DNA from: Ailanthus altissimus | Taxonomy: Eukaryota > Streptophyta > Magnoliopsida > Sapindales > Simaroubaceae | DNA: 64,000 bases | NCBI GenBank assembly: GCA_946807835.1 | Contig: OX327690.1 | Location: 17,642,501 to 17,706,500 of the forward strand | Direction: 5' to 3' | In this document: positions 44,259 through 56,699 of the stretch, in pieces | How positions within the stretch are numbered: the first letter of the stretch is position 1 | Layout: each line of letters begins with the position of its first letter | Made by a program: the position numbers and the translations under genes | Notes under the pieces: model-generated | Databases searched by the model: none | What the model was told of the DNA's origin: nothing | What the model saw: only the letters and a program-made list of their open reading frames with translations

Positions 44259-47200
44259 TGACAAATAAATAAACACCATAAAAATAAGAATTTAATAAAA
44301 AAAATACTTAAAATTAGAATAACATTCTAGACAATCTTATGAAAAAAAAAATGCTAATTGCAAATATATTAAAATAATAAGAATCATATGTGTAAAAAAA
44401 CTTTTTAAAAAAAAGAAGAATGATTTACTAATTAAAAATATATTATAATGATAGAAATAAAAAAAATTATTAACAAAAGAGCAGAGAAAAACATTGATCC
44501 CAAATACTTGAAGAAAATATTTTTTTTTAAAAGGTTAATTCTGAGAACTTAGAATAAAAAATATATAAAGTAAAGTAAGAGAAATTATTAATAGAAGTTT
44601 TAAAATTAATGTGATAAGTTTATTTCAATATTTATTTTAAGATAACAATTAAAGTACTTTATTTAGGAGAGGATAAAATTTAAGGAAACAATTTGATTAA
44701 ATAATTATTTAACCAGTTTAAAGTGGTTATTAAATAGATAAAAAATTTATTTTAAATATAAATTAATTTTATTAATTATTAATATATTTATACATGCTTA
44801 TAAATTTTTAGGGTCTCCCTAAAAAAAGTAGGCCCTAAATAATGGCCTAAATTATTTATTAAAAAAGATCTACTCATCAAGCTTTAAGAATATTTTTTTT
44901 TTAGTTGCATATAATTATTTGGTTGAGTGATCAAGTGTGTGCACTTTTTTAACTATAAGGTTGAAAGTTTGAATATTAACAAATGTTGAGATAGTATAAT
45001 AATTTTTTTTTATAAAATATGTGATTGGATACGCATCAATGTATAAATATAATATTTTATTTCGATAATCCTTTAATTGTAATATTAATGATCCTTTGAT
45101 ATATTATAAGTGTTTCAAACAAAAAATATTTTCGTAGTTAAAATTACTATTGAATTCAAATTATATTATTGGATAACTTTCACTAAAAAAAATTGGATTC
45201 AAACTTATTGGATAACTTAAAAAGGGTAACAAAATTTTTAATAAACATTTAATTAGGATTTGTTTTAATAAAACATTGTTCTAACATATTATCTGAAAGA
45301 ACAAAAGATCGGGTTATATCAAAATTTTAAAAAGAAATTATTTTCAAATTGCAAATTAGAAACTCTCTAATCATCCATCAATTTGCAAAAATAGTGAATG
45401 TGCACTTAAAAAAGAAAAGAAAAGAAAAGAAAAGGAGAAATAACGAAATGGGCTTAAAAAGTGTTTCGTATGCATTTAGCCCACGAGAGTGATGGATGTT
45501 GAACAATAGGGGAACAACCCAAAAACGTTTTGAACCTACTCAAGCCCAACAGTTGTTTAATTTGGATCGATAACGGAGGGCCTTGTTTTGTTTTAAGTTT
45601 GCCAGTACCTATAACAATTCACATGGTAAACTCAAAAAGATTCAAAGTGACTATCACTGAACATAGAAAGATCAGACCAAAAGAAAAAGTTTTTGATGCC
45701 ATGAAAAAAAAAAAATTTGTAATAAGAATCCCATGCATTTTTGAAGTCTTGACTTGAATCAATCCTCATTTAGGCATTAGGCCTTTCAACAAGATTTTTA
45801 TCTTATCTTATGTAAGCATATTTCCCTTTTTAATCAGCAATTTTTCTTTTTTGGAGCTAGAATTAGAATCAATGGGATTTCTTTCCCTATGATGTAAAAT
45901 GTAATTTCAAATATAGTATCTCTTAATTTGCAAGTTTCAAGTTACAAATTATAACTGGTCCAAAAATAAAAATAAAAATATTAAAAATTATAATAATAAG
46001 TCTCCTATCCTAGCTTTGTCTAATAATATTCAAAATTCAAAATATTAAAGTTAAATATCATTAAAAGTCTTTTATATCTTGTGATCCTGTCTACTATCTA
46101 ATCAATTTTTAAAAAAGGGATTAAATATCCTTAAGAATGACTTTTATTCAAATTTGTATAATTTACACAAACTCTCTATTTTTCGTTCTTTTTTAGTATT
46201 ATCATGAAGTTTGCCAGTCATTCAGAATAATGAACTTCCTCACTAATGATTCTGTTTCTTTTTGCAGCAAACCTTCTTTATCTTTATTTAATGGGTCGAA
46301 AATCTTTCTTAATATTGAGTTTGTGTGTTATTAACAGCTAAATATTCAAATAATAATAATAAAGAAACAATAAAGCTAAATATTATTAAAAGTTGTCTAT
46401 GTCCCCTCCACCCATCTTCCTTCATTTATTCCACCATGGCCTACACAATCTACCTGTTTCTCTTCAAGATCTTAAAACTGCTCTTTTTATTATTCTTTTT
46501 AATTCTCTCTTTCTCCAATTGTGTTCCAATGTATTATTATTAAATAATTCTTTAATATTCCTTAATACTCAAAAATAATAAAATAAAAAATGTATTGTAA
46601 GTATATATTGAGGATATTAATTTGAAGCATATATTTGTAAAAGCTGATTTGATGGGGGTTGGAGAAGTGGTCCCTCTTTGATAATGCATCGATATATGAT
46701 CAGAATCTCTAGGATTTTATGAACTTCATAACTTTCTAACCTAAACCAACCCAATACGTGAAAAATATTATCAATTGTCAACAAGCACAAGCACATAGCT
46801 TTTGATCATTTTGTGCAAGTCATTATTTGTTTCTCATGGGACAAAGAAGAATGTTAGTATTAAAAATTATGTTTTTAAAAAGAACCCACGTTTAAAAGTG
46901 CACCACATTGACATTTTTTTAGTGACATTTGACATTTTATTCTATATAAATTATAAAATACCAATGTAAATGTAAATGTTATACTCACTTGAAAAAGTAT
47001 TTAATATTGTTATTAATTCTCATAATTATGGCAATAAGTGCGACAATCAATTAATCGATCATATCAAACTCAATCAAGATCAATAGAGAAATCAAAGTTA
47101 GATCTTCAAATATTTTTAAAACAATGTGATAGAAAATGAAGCAATGACTAAGACCTGCTAAAATACTTATATACAATGACACAGAAATTGGGCACTATTT

Positions 47201-47290
47201 TTGTGCATGCAAATGCAATACTAGTTAGTGGCTGCAGCTAAGTTTACTTCTAATCTAAATGTGCCCAAAATCCTGAGCCAATGGCATTGA
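44259..47290. other. AT-rich spacer, possible SINE remnant
   Basis: No gene recognised in 3 kb. Near 44925-45060 the words TTGAGTGATCAAGTGTGTGCAC and GGTTGAAAGTTTGAATATT, about 35 bases apart, recall A and B boxes of a tRNA-derived SINE, but I see no clear ends. An (AAAAG)n run is at 45412-45434. Small frames at 45530-45757 and 46325-46578 show no family features. Confidence 0.3.
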
Positions 47291-47490
47291 ACCACGTGTA
47301 AGTGTGGGAGTGAGAAAGAGTTTGACTATAATAAGCATGCTATGTATGAATAAATAAATAAATAAATCATAATTATATATTGATGTAAAGATTTGACTTG
47401 AAAACATAATTGGGGAAATGGGTTCGTGGGAGGAGACACTGAGAGACAGAATATATATAAATAGCCAAAAAGATTATGTAGAAATGATTA

Positions 47491-47790
47491 GTGAAGCTGG
47501 TGGCAACAAACAGAACAATTAACACTAAATTTTGCAAACAACAACTACTATTTATATCTAAACAGAACTTTGTTTTGTGGTTATTGTTTGGAGACTCTTT
47601 GTCAGTTGTCACCCAAAACATGGTCAAGAAAAAATCTTTGCAAATGCTGGCTTGCTTTCTTGCTTTGCTGCTTTGCCTGCTGCTTATAAAATCTTTAAAC
47701 CAAAATGAAAAAGCGTCGACGTCAAGTCAAACCCCGTGTAATATGTTTTGTGTCTCTTTTTTTTTTTTTTTCTTTTTTCTTTCTCTCTAG
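47491..47790 (+). CDS. weak candidate: small hydrophobic or secreted peptide
   Basis: A frame of 99 codons, of which the part from a second ATG at 47621 (MVKKKSLQMLACFLALLLCL) looks like a signal peptide or a single membrane anchor of about 17 residues after a Lys-rich start. Upstream are a TATA box (ATATATATAAATAGCC, 47449-47464) about 30 bases before the first ATG, and a CACGTG G-box at 47293. The C-terminus runs into a Phe run encoded by a T-tract, which argues against a real end; an intron there is possible. No CLE, IDA, CEP or RALF motif was seen. Confidence 0.18.
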   Translation: MKLVATNRTINTKFCKQQLLFISKQNFVLWLLFGDSLSVVTQNMVKKKSLQMLACFLALLLCLLLIKSLNQNEKASTSSQTPCNMFCVSFFFFFFFLSL

Positions 47791-50342
47791 CGGCCCTCTG
47801 TATTTTTATGCAATTCTTATATATGATGGGCGGGGTGGGTGGGTTTTAAAAATGACACGAGATCGTTAATTATGATCCAAAGACCCCTTTTGTTAATTAT
47901 CATTATTAATCATAATTAGTGACACTTTCAAAGCTTTCTCTTTCAACAAATCTTGTTGAACAATATTTAAACATGATTGTTAATTACACAACATATGGGC
48001 TCCATCTCTTAACACTAATTAAGCATCTATTATTGTTTTTTTATTATTACAATTGTCTCACCATAAATGTCCATATTGTTGATTAATGTTAAAATTGTCT
48101 GTGTTATAATTATTAGTAATAAAATAATGAGAAGGGTAAAGAGGGAAGGGAAATCTTAGGTGGTGGAAAGTATACGAAATGTTACGTGGCTATGTGTATG
48201 TTAAGGTAATCTGTTAAGTATTTGTCCTTTTGAGCTAAGATTTGTTTTCAGAATCAATCAGTCGGCGCCGCTTATTCCGTTTAATTTAATCAGAGAGACG
48301 TGCAGTGCACGCAATCAAGATTCAAGTGTTTAATGTGCAACTGCTACCTTTTTTTTTTTTTTGCAGAACACCACACAATCACAATGTAAAATAATCTTGT
48401 TTTTTTAAAAACAAATATATTAGAAAACTCAATCAGTTAATTATGGAAAGGGGTAAAAATATTTGGATCTCAAATTTTGATTTAAAAAGCAGTTTCATTT
48501 CTGTTTTTAAAATTATTTAAAAAAATTTTTTTAATAAAAACAACAACGAGATTTTAACTCATTATTAGTATTATTAAATTTAAAACTTTGTAATTTATTA
48601 GAGATTGTAAAATTTATATTCGGTTTTGATCAACCCGAATTTAAATTCAGAACCCAAGTTTTTTTTTTCCGAATCAAATCCCTGTTTACAACTGAGCCAA
48701 ATTTGAGTTAAACTCAAGTTTTTTAATTTTTTTATTTTTTGAGTAAATTTTAAACTTTTGAGGTATTTATTTTATAAAATAATTGTTATATTGTGAAATT
48801 TATATTGTATAATTTATTTTTAAAATTTTAATATATTTTTAATCCTTATTTCAATTTGTTTTAAAAAAAATTAGGTTAAATTTAAATTTTTTTAGATATT
48901 TATTTTGTAAAACAATTGTTAAATTTATATATATTAAAAATTAAGAATTAATTTAAAATTTTAAAAAAAATTTAAAAAAAAATTAGGATCTTGGCCAATT
49001 TTCAGTAACTTAGATTCAAATTTTACAAAAAAAAAAAGGAATTCAGATTTATATAAAAATTAGAATTTTTTCAAGTCGAGTTTCAGATTCAAGTCAAAAC
49101 TTTGGACTTTGTCGAATTCAAACCTGGATCTAAGCTTTTTTACCGTTTATATGATTTACTTGATGATAATATTATTTTATTAAAAAAATTACTAAAGAGT
49201 AACAAAAGTTAATAAAAATATAATAAAAAAATAACAAAAATAAGTTTTTATAGATAATTTTAAAAATAAAAAAATTATCCTTTAAATTAAAATTTAAAAA
49301 TCTAAATATTTCCTTTTCTTTTTCGTATGTAAATAATAAAAATTTACAAGAGACACTCTTAAATGTTTGCGGCGCACCAGTTTGGGAAATTAAATAAAAA
49401 GAAAAGAATTAATGATAGTGGTAATTACTAATTAGCTAATGGGTTCGGTATATACCGAACATCCTCGAGAAAAGAATATGTAATATGTTTTTAAAGTTGT
49501 GGGTTGACTTCTTGTGATCGAGAAAAGGTGTCTTATTCTTCCCAATTCCAAATGAGGTAATACATCATTTATGCCCACTATAATAAAACCGAATCATTTC
49601 ATAAAATTGTTTTAAATCATGATTTAATTGTATCATGTTTTTTACTTAAGTAAGACACGCCTTGTCTTTTGAATAAAAATGAAATGGGATGGTTGATTAT
49701 TAAGTAATTTTTTGAATTGAATTAAACAAAGTCGGAAAAATTAAATTTTATCCAAGAATAATGTATTTATGATGGAATTGTTTGAAGATAAATTATTTTA
49801 GAAGAGAATTTAATCCTCCAAATTTGACTTGTGATACTTTAAAAGTTAGAAGTTTATAATTTTTGTTGAGTGTAATATTTTGTATCTGCATTCGTTCGGG
49901 TTTTTAAAATTAATTAATATTAAAATAATATTATATATTTTAATTTTATATTTTAAATTATATTTTAAGTAATAATATATTAAGTAATCGTTGAGTAAAA
50001 TGATAATTTTAAAATTTTATATTATTTTATTATTTAATATATTATTATTTATAATATAATTTAAAATATTACTTCTTAAGGTTAATATGTATCTAATATT
50101 TCAAAATAAGATGAAGAGATGGTTTGAGTTTCTGAAAAAGTAATCAAATCAATCAAGCAAAAAATTTAATTAAAAATTTGGAGATAGAAAAAAGGTATCC
50201 AATTGGAGCTTGATATAGAAGGATTCTTTCCGTGCTAATTAACTTCGTAGAATATTAGAATAATAACAAAAAAATTGCATTAAAACATTTTCGAGGAAAG
50301 ATTTAGAGGCAACTAGTAAGTGCTTCTTTAAAATTCAAAGGC
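47791..50342. other. AT-rich spacer
   Basis: No coding sequence seen. The part 48600-49140 is rich in TTTGAGTT, AACCCAAG and AATTCAGATT words and in long A/T runs, possibly an old short element. A short palindrome GGTTCGGTATATACCGAAC is at 49442-49460. Confidence 0.35.
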
Positions 50343-50940
50343 TTTTCTTGTAAAAGTTTTTAAACAAACCGAGAGTGTATATACAAACAGTATTTGAGTC
50401 TAAATATATATATATAAATATATAATCTTGTGAGTTTTGTGTCTTATATAATTTTTTTAATTAACTATTTTTAATACATTGAAATTTAAAAAAAATAAAC
50501 TTAAAATTTTTGTTAATCTCTAAATTAATGAATTAAATTTTTTTTTAAAATAAAATTCAATTAAATTTTAAGAAGAATTGAGAACTAAACTGGACTGATC
50601 TACTCTAAAAATGTTATGTCTAATAAATTTTTATAATTAAAAATAAAAATGAGACCGTATCAGAGTTTTTTTGAGTAAGGACATTCTAATACTTAAACTA
50701 GCAATGATATGGAAAACAAGAAAAAGAAAAAAGAAAATTAATAAATAATAATTAATAATAGAATTTATAAAATTCTATGGAGAGCTTAAAAGAAGCCTAA
50801 AAAAAAGAGCTTTCAAAATGTAGTTTTATTGATTATAAAGGTTGAAAACTATGATCTTATAATGATCTCTCTTAGCAAAATTATATTTTATTAATAAAGT
50901 TATAACGTATGTTCAATACATAGCATTAGAATCTTATTAA
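50343..50940. repeat. direct repeat, left copy (bordering the LINE)
   Basis: Starts CTTGTAAAAGTTTTTAAACA and includes GTATATACAAACAGTATTTG, an AT microsatellite, GATCTACTC and GGAGAGCTTAAAAGAAG. The same order of words, with substitutions and short indels, is found at 56838-57360, the other side of the LINE. Confidence 0.7.
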
Positions 50941-51179
50941 GGTTATAAGTCTTTAAAGTTTTCTTTTTTATATTATAATTTTGAGTTTTGTTCAAATAAG
51001 ATTTGATTTTCAATATTGATTATTGAAAATTATCAAAGTTATTCTTATAAAAAAAAAAAAAATTTTGGTAATTAAAAAATTGTTATAATTGCTAAATTCA
51101 ATAGGTATTACAAAAGAATGATCAAAGGAGATACATTAAGACATTACCCCTCTTAAAATTCTTAACTACATTTACCAAT
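50941..51179. other. short spacer left of the LINE
   Basis: A-run at 51047-51061. No poly-T that would mark the LINE tail is visible here, so its 3' end is not defined. Confidence 0.3.
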
Positions 51180-51199
51180 CAGCTGTAATGTGATCTATT

Positions 51200-51900
51200 C
51201 TTTGGCCATTGACAGCACTTATACATCAAATCCAGACAATATCCTTAATATTTTGATAGACATAGTTAGTAGATGGCGTTTTCTGTTAGAAGACAATTAG
51301 ATTTCGCTCTCTCTAAATACAATAGATTGTAGCACAGAACGAGACTCTTCTGATCTTGCTGAGCATAGTTTTGCCTTAAGATTTCTTACAGAGAAAGGAG
51401 ATCACTCGTTGCCATCTATCCGAGCAATGGTTGAGTTGACACGCCATAAGTACTTTGTGTCATATATCACTACTAAACCTGTATTGAAAAAATAAGTGTG
51501 AAATGGTCTCCTTGTCACACCCACAAAGAGGGCAATCATCTGATGGAATAAGCCCCCATTTTTTTAGTCTCTCCCTTGTAGATAATTTATCCTTCAAAGT
51601 TAACCAAGTAACGAAACTGTGTTTAGGAATATGTTGCGTCCCCCATATCAGTTTATACCATTCCACCTTAGCACCATTATTCTTGAGACTCCTCCAAGCA
51701 CTCGCAATAAAAACTTTGCATTGCGGCTTGCTGTCCATGAAATTCTATCCTCTCTTTCAGCAATTGAAAATGTTTTTCGGAGATATTTTCATACCTGAGC
51801 AGTGTTCTCGTCCAAAGGATCAGGGAGGTTCCACTGACCATGCTTCCATAAATCATTAACCTTAGCATCACAAGGAATATCCGCATCAAAAATGTCAATG
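51200..51900 (-). pseudogene. LINE ORF2 C-terminus: zf-RVT domain
   Basis: Minus strand at 51738-51460: FIASAWRSLKNNGAKVEWYK, LIWGTQHIPKHSFVTWLTLK and LSTRERLKKWGL, then CPLCGCDKETISHLFFQ. This is the zf-RVT domain of plant LINEs, with the CPLC...H Cys/His set kept. Broken text continues to about 51200 in the style of LINE C-termini (CQLNHCSDRWQRVISFL). Role: nucleic acid binding in the ORF2 protein. Confidence 0.8.
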
Positions 51901-52269
51901 TGGGGAAATTTATCCACTATGGATTCCCCACCCAGTCATGGGTCCCACCAAAAATAGAAGGATTTGTCGTTACCAAAATCATATGAGAATAATTGTTTTA
52001 TCTGACTTCTCACTTCAAGGATTTTTCTCCATGTCCAGCTGCAATCCATTGACTTTGTGATACCCCAAAAACTTAGTCTCCGCAGTTTATTATTAGTTAC
52101 CCAATTTGCCCATAAAGAGGTTTTCACAGCAACTAGCTCCCTGATGTGCTTAGTAACTGCTACTAAATTTCACAAGTTTATATATTTAATGCCAAGATTG
52201 CCTTCTTTTTTTTCTTTGTACATCTCAGTCCAGCCCACTAATTCTCACTTCCCCTGTTGGTTACTTCTA

Positions 52270-53730
52270 TGTCATAAGAAATTTCGGCATTTGTTTTCAA
52301 TTTCTTTGGTAACTGACTTAGGCAGGGTGAACATAGAACACCAGTAGACATGCATACTCATTATGACAGATTTTATTAATTGCAGCCTCCCTGTATAACT
52401 CAAATATTTTACCGTCCAACTTGAGATTCTAGCGATTATCCTATTAATAAGCTCCTGACAGTGGTATTTCTTCAGTCTACCAGAAATTAGGGGAATACCT
52501 AAGTATTTAATAGGCAACATTCCTTGTTAGTACTGGGTAATCTGTAGTATTGTCTCCTTGGTAGCCTGAGGAATATTTTCAAAGAAGATAAAGCTCTTGC
52601 TAGCGTTAAGGTGTAGCCTAGAAACCATTAAAAATTTATCAAGCACTTGCTTAAAATGGCCCACCGACCTATCATCACCATGACAGAACAAGAATAAATC
52701 ATTTGTAAACATCAAGTAATTTAACTGCAGCCTCTTACACCCCCTGTGGAATATAAACTGGTTCTGAGGAATACAGCTCAGGCTCCTACTAAGGTATTCT
52801 ATGGCCAACACAAAAAGCAGAGGGGACATAGGATCCCCTACCTCAATCCTTTCATCTCTGGGAAAAAATCCTTTAAACTGCCATTAACCACAACTGAGTA
52901 CTTATTTGTTCTGATACACTGCATGATGATATTGATAACGTGATAAGGAAAATTAAGCCCCATCAATACCTCTTCTAAGAAATCCCATGAGACCGAATCA
53001 TAAGCCTTACGGAGGTCTATCTTAAGAGCACATCTTGGGCTACCACAATTTCAATCATAGCCCCTTACAAGTTCATATGCCAGTAAAACATTATCAGCTA
53101 TCTTCTTATTATGAATAAACGCTAATTGACTGGGGTTAACTAAATAGCTCACCACATTCCCTAGCCTGCATGTTATTATTTTGTTGATACATTTATAAAG
53201 GATCGTACAACATGCTATTAGTCTGTAGTCCCCCAAGTTATGAGGATTATGAATCTTAGGCACGAGAGTAATGGCAGTGGCATTTATGGGGTTGTAAAAC
53301 TTACCTGAGGAGAAGAAATGTTGCGCAGCTTCAGTCATCTCCTTTCCAATAATGTGCCAACATTTTTGAAAGAAATAACTATTGTAACCATTAGGTCCTG
53401 TGGCTTTATCCTCATTGATGCTAAAAATAGAATTTTGACTTCTTGGTCTGTGACAGGAGAATTCAGCATGTCTCTATCGTGTATCTTCAGTTTAGGGCCA
53501 GCATATATGATTCTCTTTTGTATGGACGCCCTATAGGAAGTGTTGGTACCTAACAAATCTTTGTAGTAACCAACAATGGCATCTTTCACAACCTTGGGAT
53601 CTTCAGCGTTTTCCCTATTTTGGCTCTCAATCGAAGTGATTCTATTCTGGGCTCTTCTCTGCTTGACTGACTTATGAAAGTAGCTGGTGTTTGAATCCCC
53701 CATTTGAATCCATAATGCTTTCTTCAGCAT
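52270..53730 (-). pseudogene. LINE ORF2 reverse transcriptase
   Basis: Reading leftward on the minus strand: KKALWIQMGDSNTSYFHKSV (entry to RT), KFYNPINATAITLVPKIHNP, DYRLIACCTILYKCINKII, QLAFIHNKKIADNVLLAYEL, MSPLLFVLAIEYLSRSL, LMFTNDLFLFCHGD, and LPIKYLGIPLISGRLKK with the LQLIKSVI thumb region. FTND stands where the family has FADD, so the first catalytic Asp is lost by a single G to A change. Frames change near 53338, 52950 and 52525. Would make cDNA at a nicked target. Confidence 0.85.
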
Positions 53731-53920
53731 AAATAAGTTTCCTTAAATGCTGATAAATGCCTATTTTCTCATCTTGAAGAATTTGGTTGAATAAATTATG
53801 GATTAGTCTACTCTGTAAGGAGACCAACATCAATTTATAGTCTTCAATCTTTTGTTGGATATTAGAGAAAAATACTTTGTTGAGATCTTTTAGCTTGGGT
53901 TTTAATAACTTAAGTTTGAG

Positions 53921-54877
53921 TCATACTTGGGCCATTGGGGAGACATAACAATCACGCTGCCAACCTTGCTTGACTGTAGAGAGGAATTTGGGATGGTCAC
54001 ACCAAGCATTGAAGAACTTGAATGGAATAATGCCTCTATAGGAAGCTCTAGAGATGGTTACCACAAGAGGGGAGTGGTCTAAAATGCCCGCTGGTAGAAC
54101 TTCATATTCCGAAAACGCCAATGCATTTAACTAGTTTCCATTAACAAATGCCCAGTCAATTTTTCTCCAAATTCGTTGTCCTTCTATTTGATTATTGCAC
54201 CAAGTATAACGACAGGCATGGTTCTTTAACTCAAATAACTCTAGTCTCAATTCGACAGCCACGGTTCTTTAACAAATACCCAGTCAATTTTTCTACAAAT
54301 TCGTTGTCCTCCTGTTTGATCATTGCACCTAGTATAACGACAGCCATGGTTCTTTAACTCAAATAACTCTAGTCTCAATGTCCAACTTTTAAACTGTTCC
54401 ATTATGTTATCATTTACCCATTGGCCCTCAATTCTATCATTGTTGCTGAGGACGTTGTTGAAATCTCATTAGATTAACCAAGGTGTAGTGTTGGGAGTCA
54501 AGTCAACACCAAGGTCCTTCCATAGGTTTTTTCTCTCAACAGAGGTAGAGGCACCATAAACAAGAGTCCAGTAAAACACCATACCATCAATAAGAACTCT
54601 ACTATATATAAATTGATGGTGCTTTTGTAGGATCGTGACATTGCATCTAGCTGGATTAAAAATAATCCAAATTCTTCCCATATCTAAGCACTCTGAATTT
54701 ATTTTCTAGCTTTCAATCCCGTAATGCTAATTTCTTCCAAATGGTATCTAGATTAGATAATTTAACTTTGATTTCTAACAATTTCAAAATACATAATCGA
54801 CTAGATTTAATTAGATACCTTACCTTTGATTATTTACAAGGGTCGTGGAGACCCTCGATATTCCAGCTTGCAATCAT
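53921..54877 (-). pseudogene. LINE ORF2 endonuclease with internal duplication
   Basis: ATG at 54877 opens MIASWNIEGLHDPCK, the start of the APE-type endonuclease with its metal-binding Asn. Next come GRIWIIFNPARCNV and FYWTLVYGASTSVERKNLW (the VYG-S block), and the C-terminal LDHSPLVVTIS near 54080-54060, which holds the catalytic SDHSP-type Asp and His. Between them a 108-base segment is present twice (54143-54250 and 54271-54378). Stops and shifts are present. Confidence 0.8.
54143..54378. repeat. 108 bp tandem duplication inside the LINE endonuclease
   Basis: AACAAATGCCCAGTCAATTT at 54143 recurs at 54271 (AACAAATACCCAGTC); both copies end CTCTAGTCTCAA. The 20 bases between them (54251-54270) repeat part of the unit (CAGCCACGGTTCTTT). 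The copies differ at about eight sites. Confidence 0.9.
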
Positions 54878-55020
54878 TGCCCCCTACTGGGGGATTTAGA
54901 GCTCCTTGTGGCACATCGACCTTTTCCTATAATTCCCACATCATGTGTCAGATTGATAGTCTTCCTTAAGTTGAATCTATCCACTACTTGAAGAATCTCT
55001 GATCCTCCATTACTTGACGC

Positions 55021-56598
55021 TTATTCCCTTCCCTTATTTGTTGGGACATTCTCCTCATTGCCTTTTAGAGTGTGTATATCCATCACTGTTTTGCCTGTAT
55101 TTAACTTTTTTTGTTTGTGCTTTGCAGGGTGGATAATAGGTGCTTCAATTTCACCTTGATTGTTCTGATCCATCTCTTTGGCTTTCCATACTTGTTTTAT
55201 CCATGTCTTACAATCTTTCCCATCATGACCAAGCTGTTTACATTTGGGGTAGACAGTGGGCTTCCACTCATAAGTCACCTCCTACATAACCATATTACCC
55301 TCTTCATCCTTTAAGGTAATCATGGAAGGAAAATCGCCATCTACATCCATTTCCACCAAGACTCTCGCAAAAGCCAACCTGGTTCTATTCAAAGTGTATT
55401 GATCACAGAATTTCAGGGACCCCAACGAGCTGGCTATACGACTCAAGAGTGTGGGGATCCAGAATTCCCATAGTAGTCTTGGGAATTGCACCCAAATAGG
55501 CAGAGTTCTAATACTGGCTACATTCATAACCATTCTGGGCTTCCAAGCTTTGAGGATCAATGGGCGTTTATCAAATTTCAGAGATTCATCCTCAAGTGCT
55601 TTCTGTTGCCCAAGTTCATTCTCAAAGTTAAACAGAAACAACCCATCTTTAATGGATTGAACCGAAACTAATCCAAAATGCTTCCAATGATTCATTACAA
55701 AGACTTGGAGTGGTTGAAATCTAGGAAATAATCTGTACACACAACGAATTAACACATACTGTCATCTATTTTCCTCTTCTTTAAGTTCACTACAATTGAA
55801 TTTAACAATTTTTTTACTATTCAAAATAGATGGGGGGACAAATTGTAGTTCACTTTCAAAGCTTCGGGTTCGCTTTTCAATAAATAAGGACAGTCACGAC
55901 TGGTTGGTGTGCATAATAGTAGGCTTGCTGCCAACCCTCTTCGCCATTGTAGCAGCCGCAGCCACTGGTGGCGCACCGGAGCTTAGCCCCCCACTAGCAG
56001 AAGCCCAGGCCAAGCACTTGCCACCTTCGGACATTGTGGCAGAAACCCTGCATCCAACCCGGTCGGCCAATGGAGGAGTCTGCCCGGAACCAACGCTCTC
56101 GGAATCCAACCCAGAACCGGCGATAGCGGCACCCTGCCCAGCACCTACGCCATCGAGAACCAGCCCAAAAGCAACGCCAGCAGAAGCTTGCCCAGAACCA
56201 GCACCAGCAAAAGCCTGCGTCAAAGTGGCCAAGCTCGTCGTGGCCCAGCCGCCATTCGCGAGTGTCGGGGCAGAGCAAACACCCGTAGCGAAACCAATAA
56301 ACAAGGTCGATAGTCCCTCGACTAAAACAGAGGCAGCGGGGATCACAGTCGGCTGCACGTCGGCCTGGTTTGCATGAGCATGTCCCGACCCTGAAGAAGC
56401 ATCTGCATCAGCTGGAGGGAAACCCGCGTCGTTCGCCAAGGATAGCCCTGATGAGGATGGGACGGCAGCAAGTAGGCTGCGGGCATCGGCCTCCATTATT
56501 CCGAAATGAGAAACAACAAAAATAGCAGAAGAAGTGCGCCCCAGGCGACGGCTAAGAGTGGTGGGCGGCGATATTTTGCTTGATTTTTTCCTCTCCAT
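55021..56598 (-). pseudogene. LINE ORF1: low-complexity head, DUF4283, zinc knuckle
   Basis: ATG at 56598 opens MERKKSSKISPPTTLSRRLG. Residues 35-230 are rich in Ala, Gly and Ser. After a TGA at 55896-55894 the DUF4283 domain begins (LQFVPPSIFNSKKIVKF) and contains KRPLILKAWKPRMVMNVASI, LPIWVQFPRLLWEFW and LAFARVLVEMDVDGDFPSMI. A knuckle follows, YPKCKQLGHDGKDC, where the first Cys is Tyr. Stops are TGA 55896-55894, TGA 55764-55762 (family Trp) and TAG 55284-55282 (family Gln). All lie in one frame. The protein would bind LINE RNA. Confidence 0.8.
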
Positions 56599-56699
56599 AG
56601 GAAACGACGTAGGTTAATACCGTGCGCTGAGAGAAAAGACCTAGGACGCCACATCAACCTTTAGCTTTTCTTGATTTTTAGTTTTAATTTTTTATTTTA

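Larger units (their letters stand above)
51180..56640 (-). mobile_element. nearly full-length plant L1 LINE, minus strand
   Basis: ORF1 (56598-55021) with DUF4283 and a zinc knuckle, then ORF2 (54877 to about 51200) with endonuclease, reverse transcriptase and a zf-RVT/RNase H-like end: the full plant L1 order in about 5.4 kb. The 5' end is GC-rich (about 55950-56600), in contrast to its surroundings. ORF1 keeps one frame with three stops; ORF2 has several shifts. No poly-A tail or target duplication was found. Confidence 0.85.

Noticed and set aside
46325..46578. Two overlapping frames with Leu/Phe-rich hydrophobic ends, one with a good start context at 46436
   Set aside because: The peptide would be about 35 residues of T-rich-encoded hydrophobic text with no mature-peptide part; expected by chance in T-rich DNA.
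55796..56377. 193-codon + strand frame rich in Ala and Pro opposite LINE ORF1
   Set aside because: It is the complement of the Ala/Gly/Ser-rich head of ORF1; GC-rich low-complexity DNA lacks stops on both strands. The minus strand continues into DUF4283 in the same frame, so that strand is the real one.
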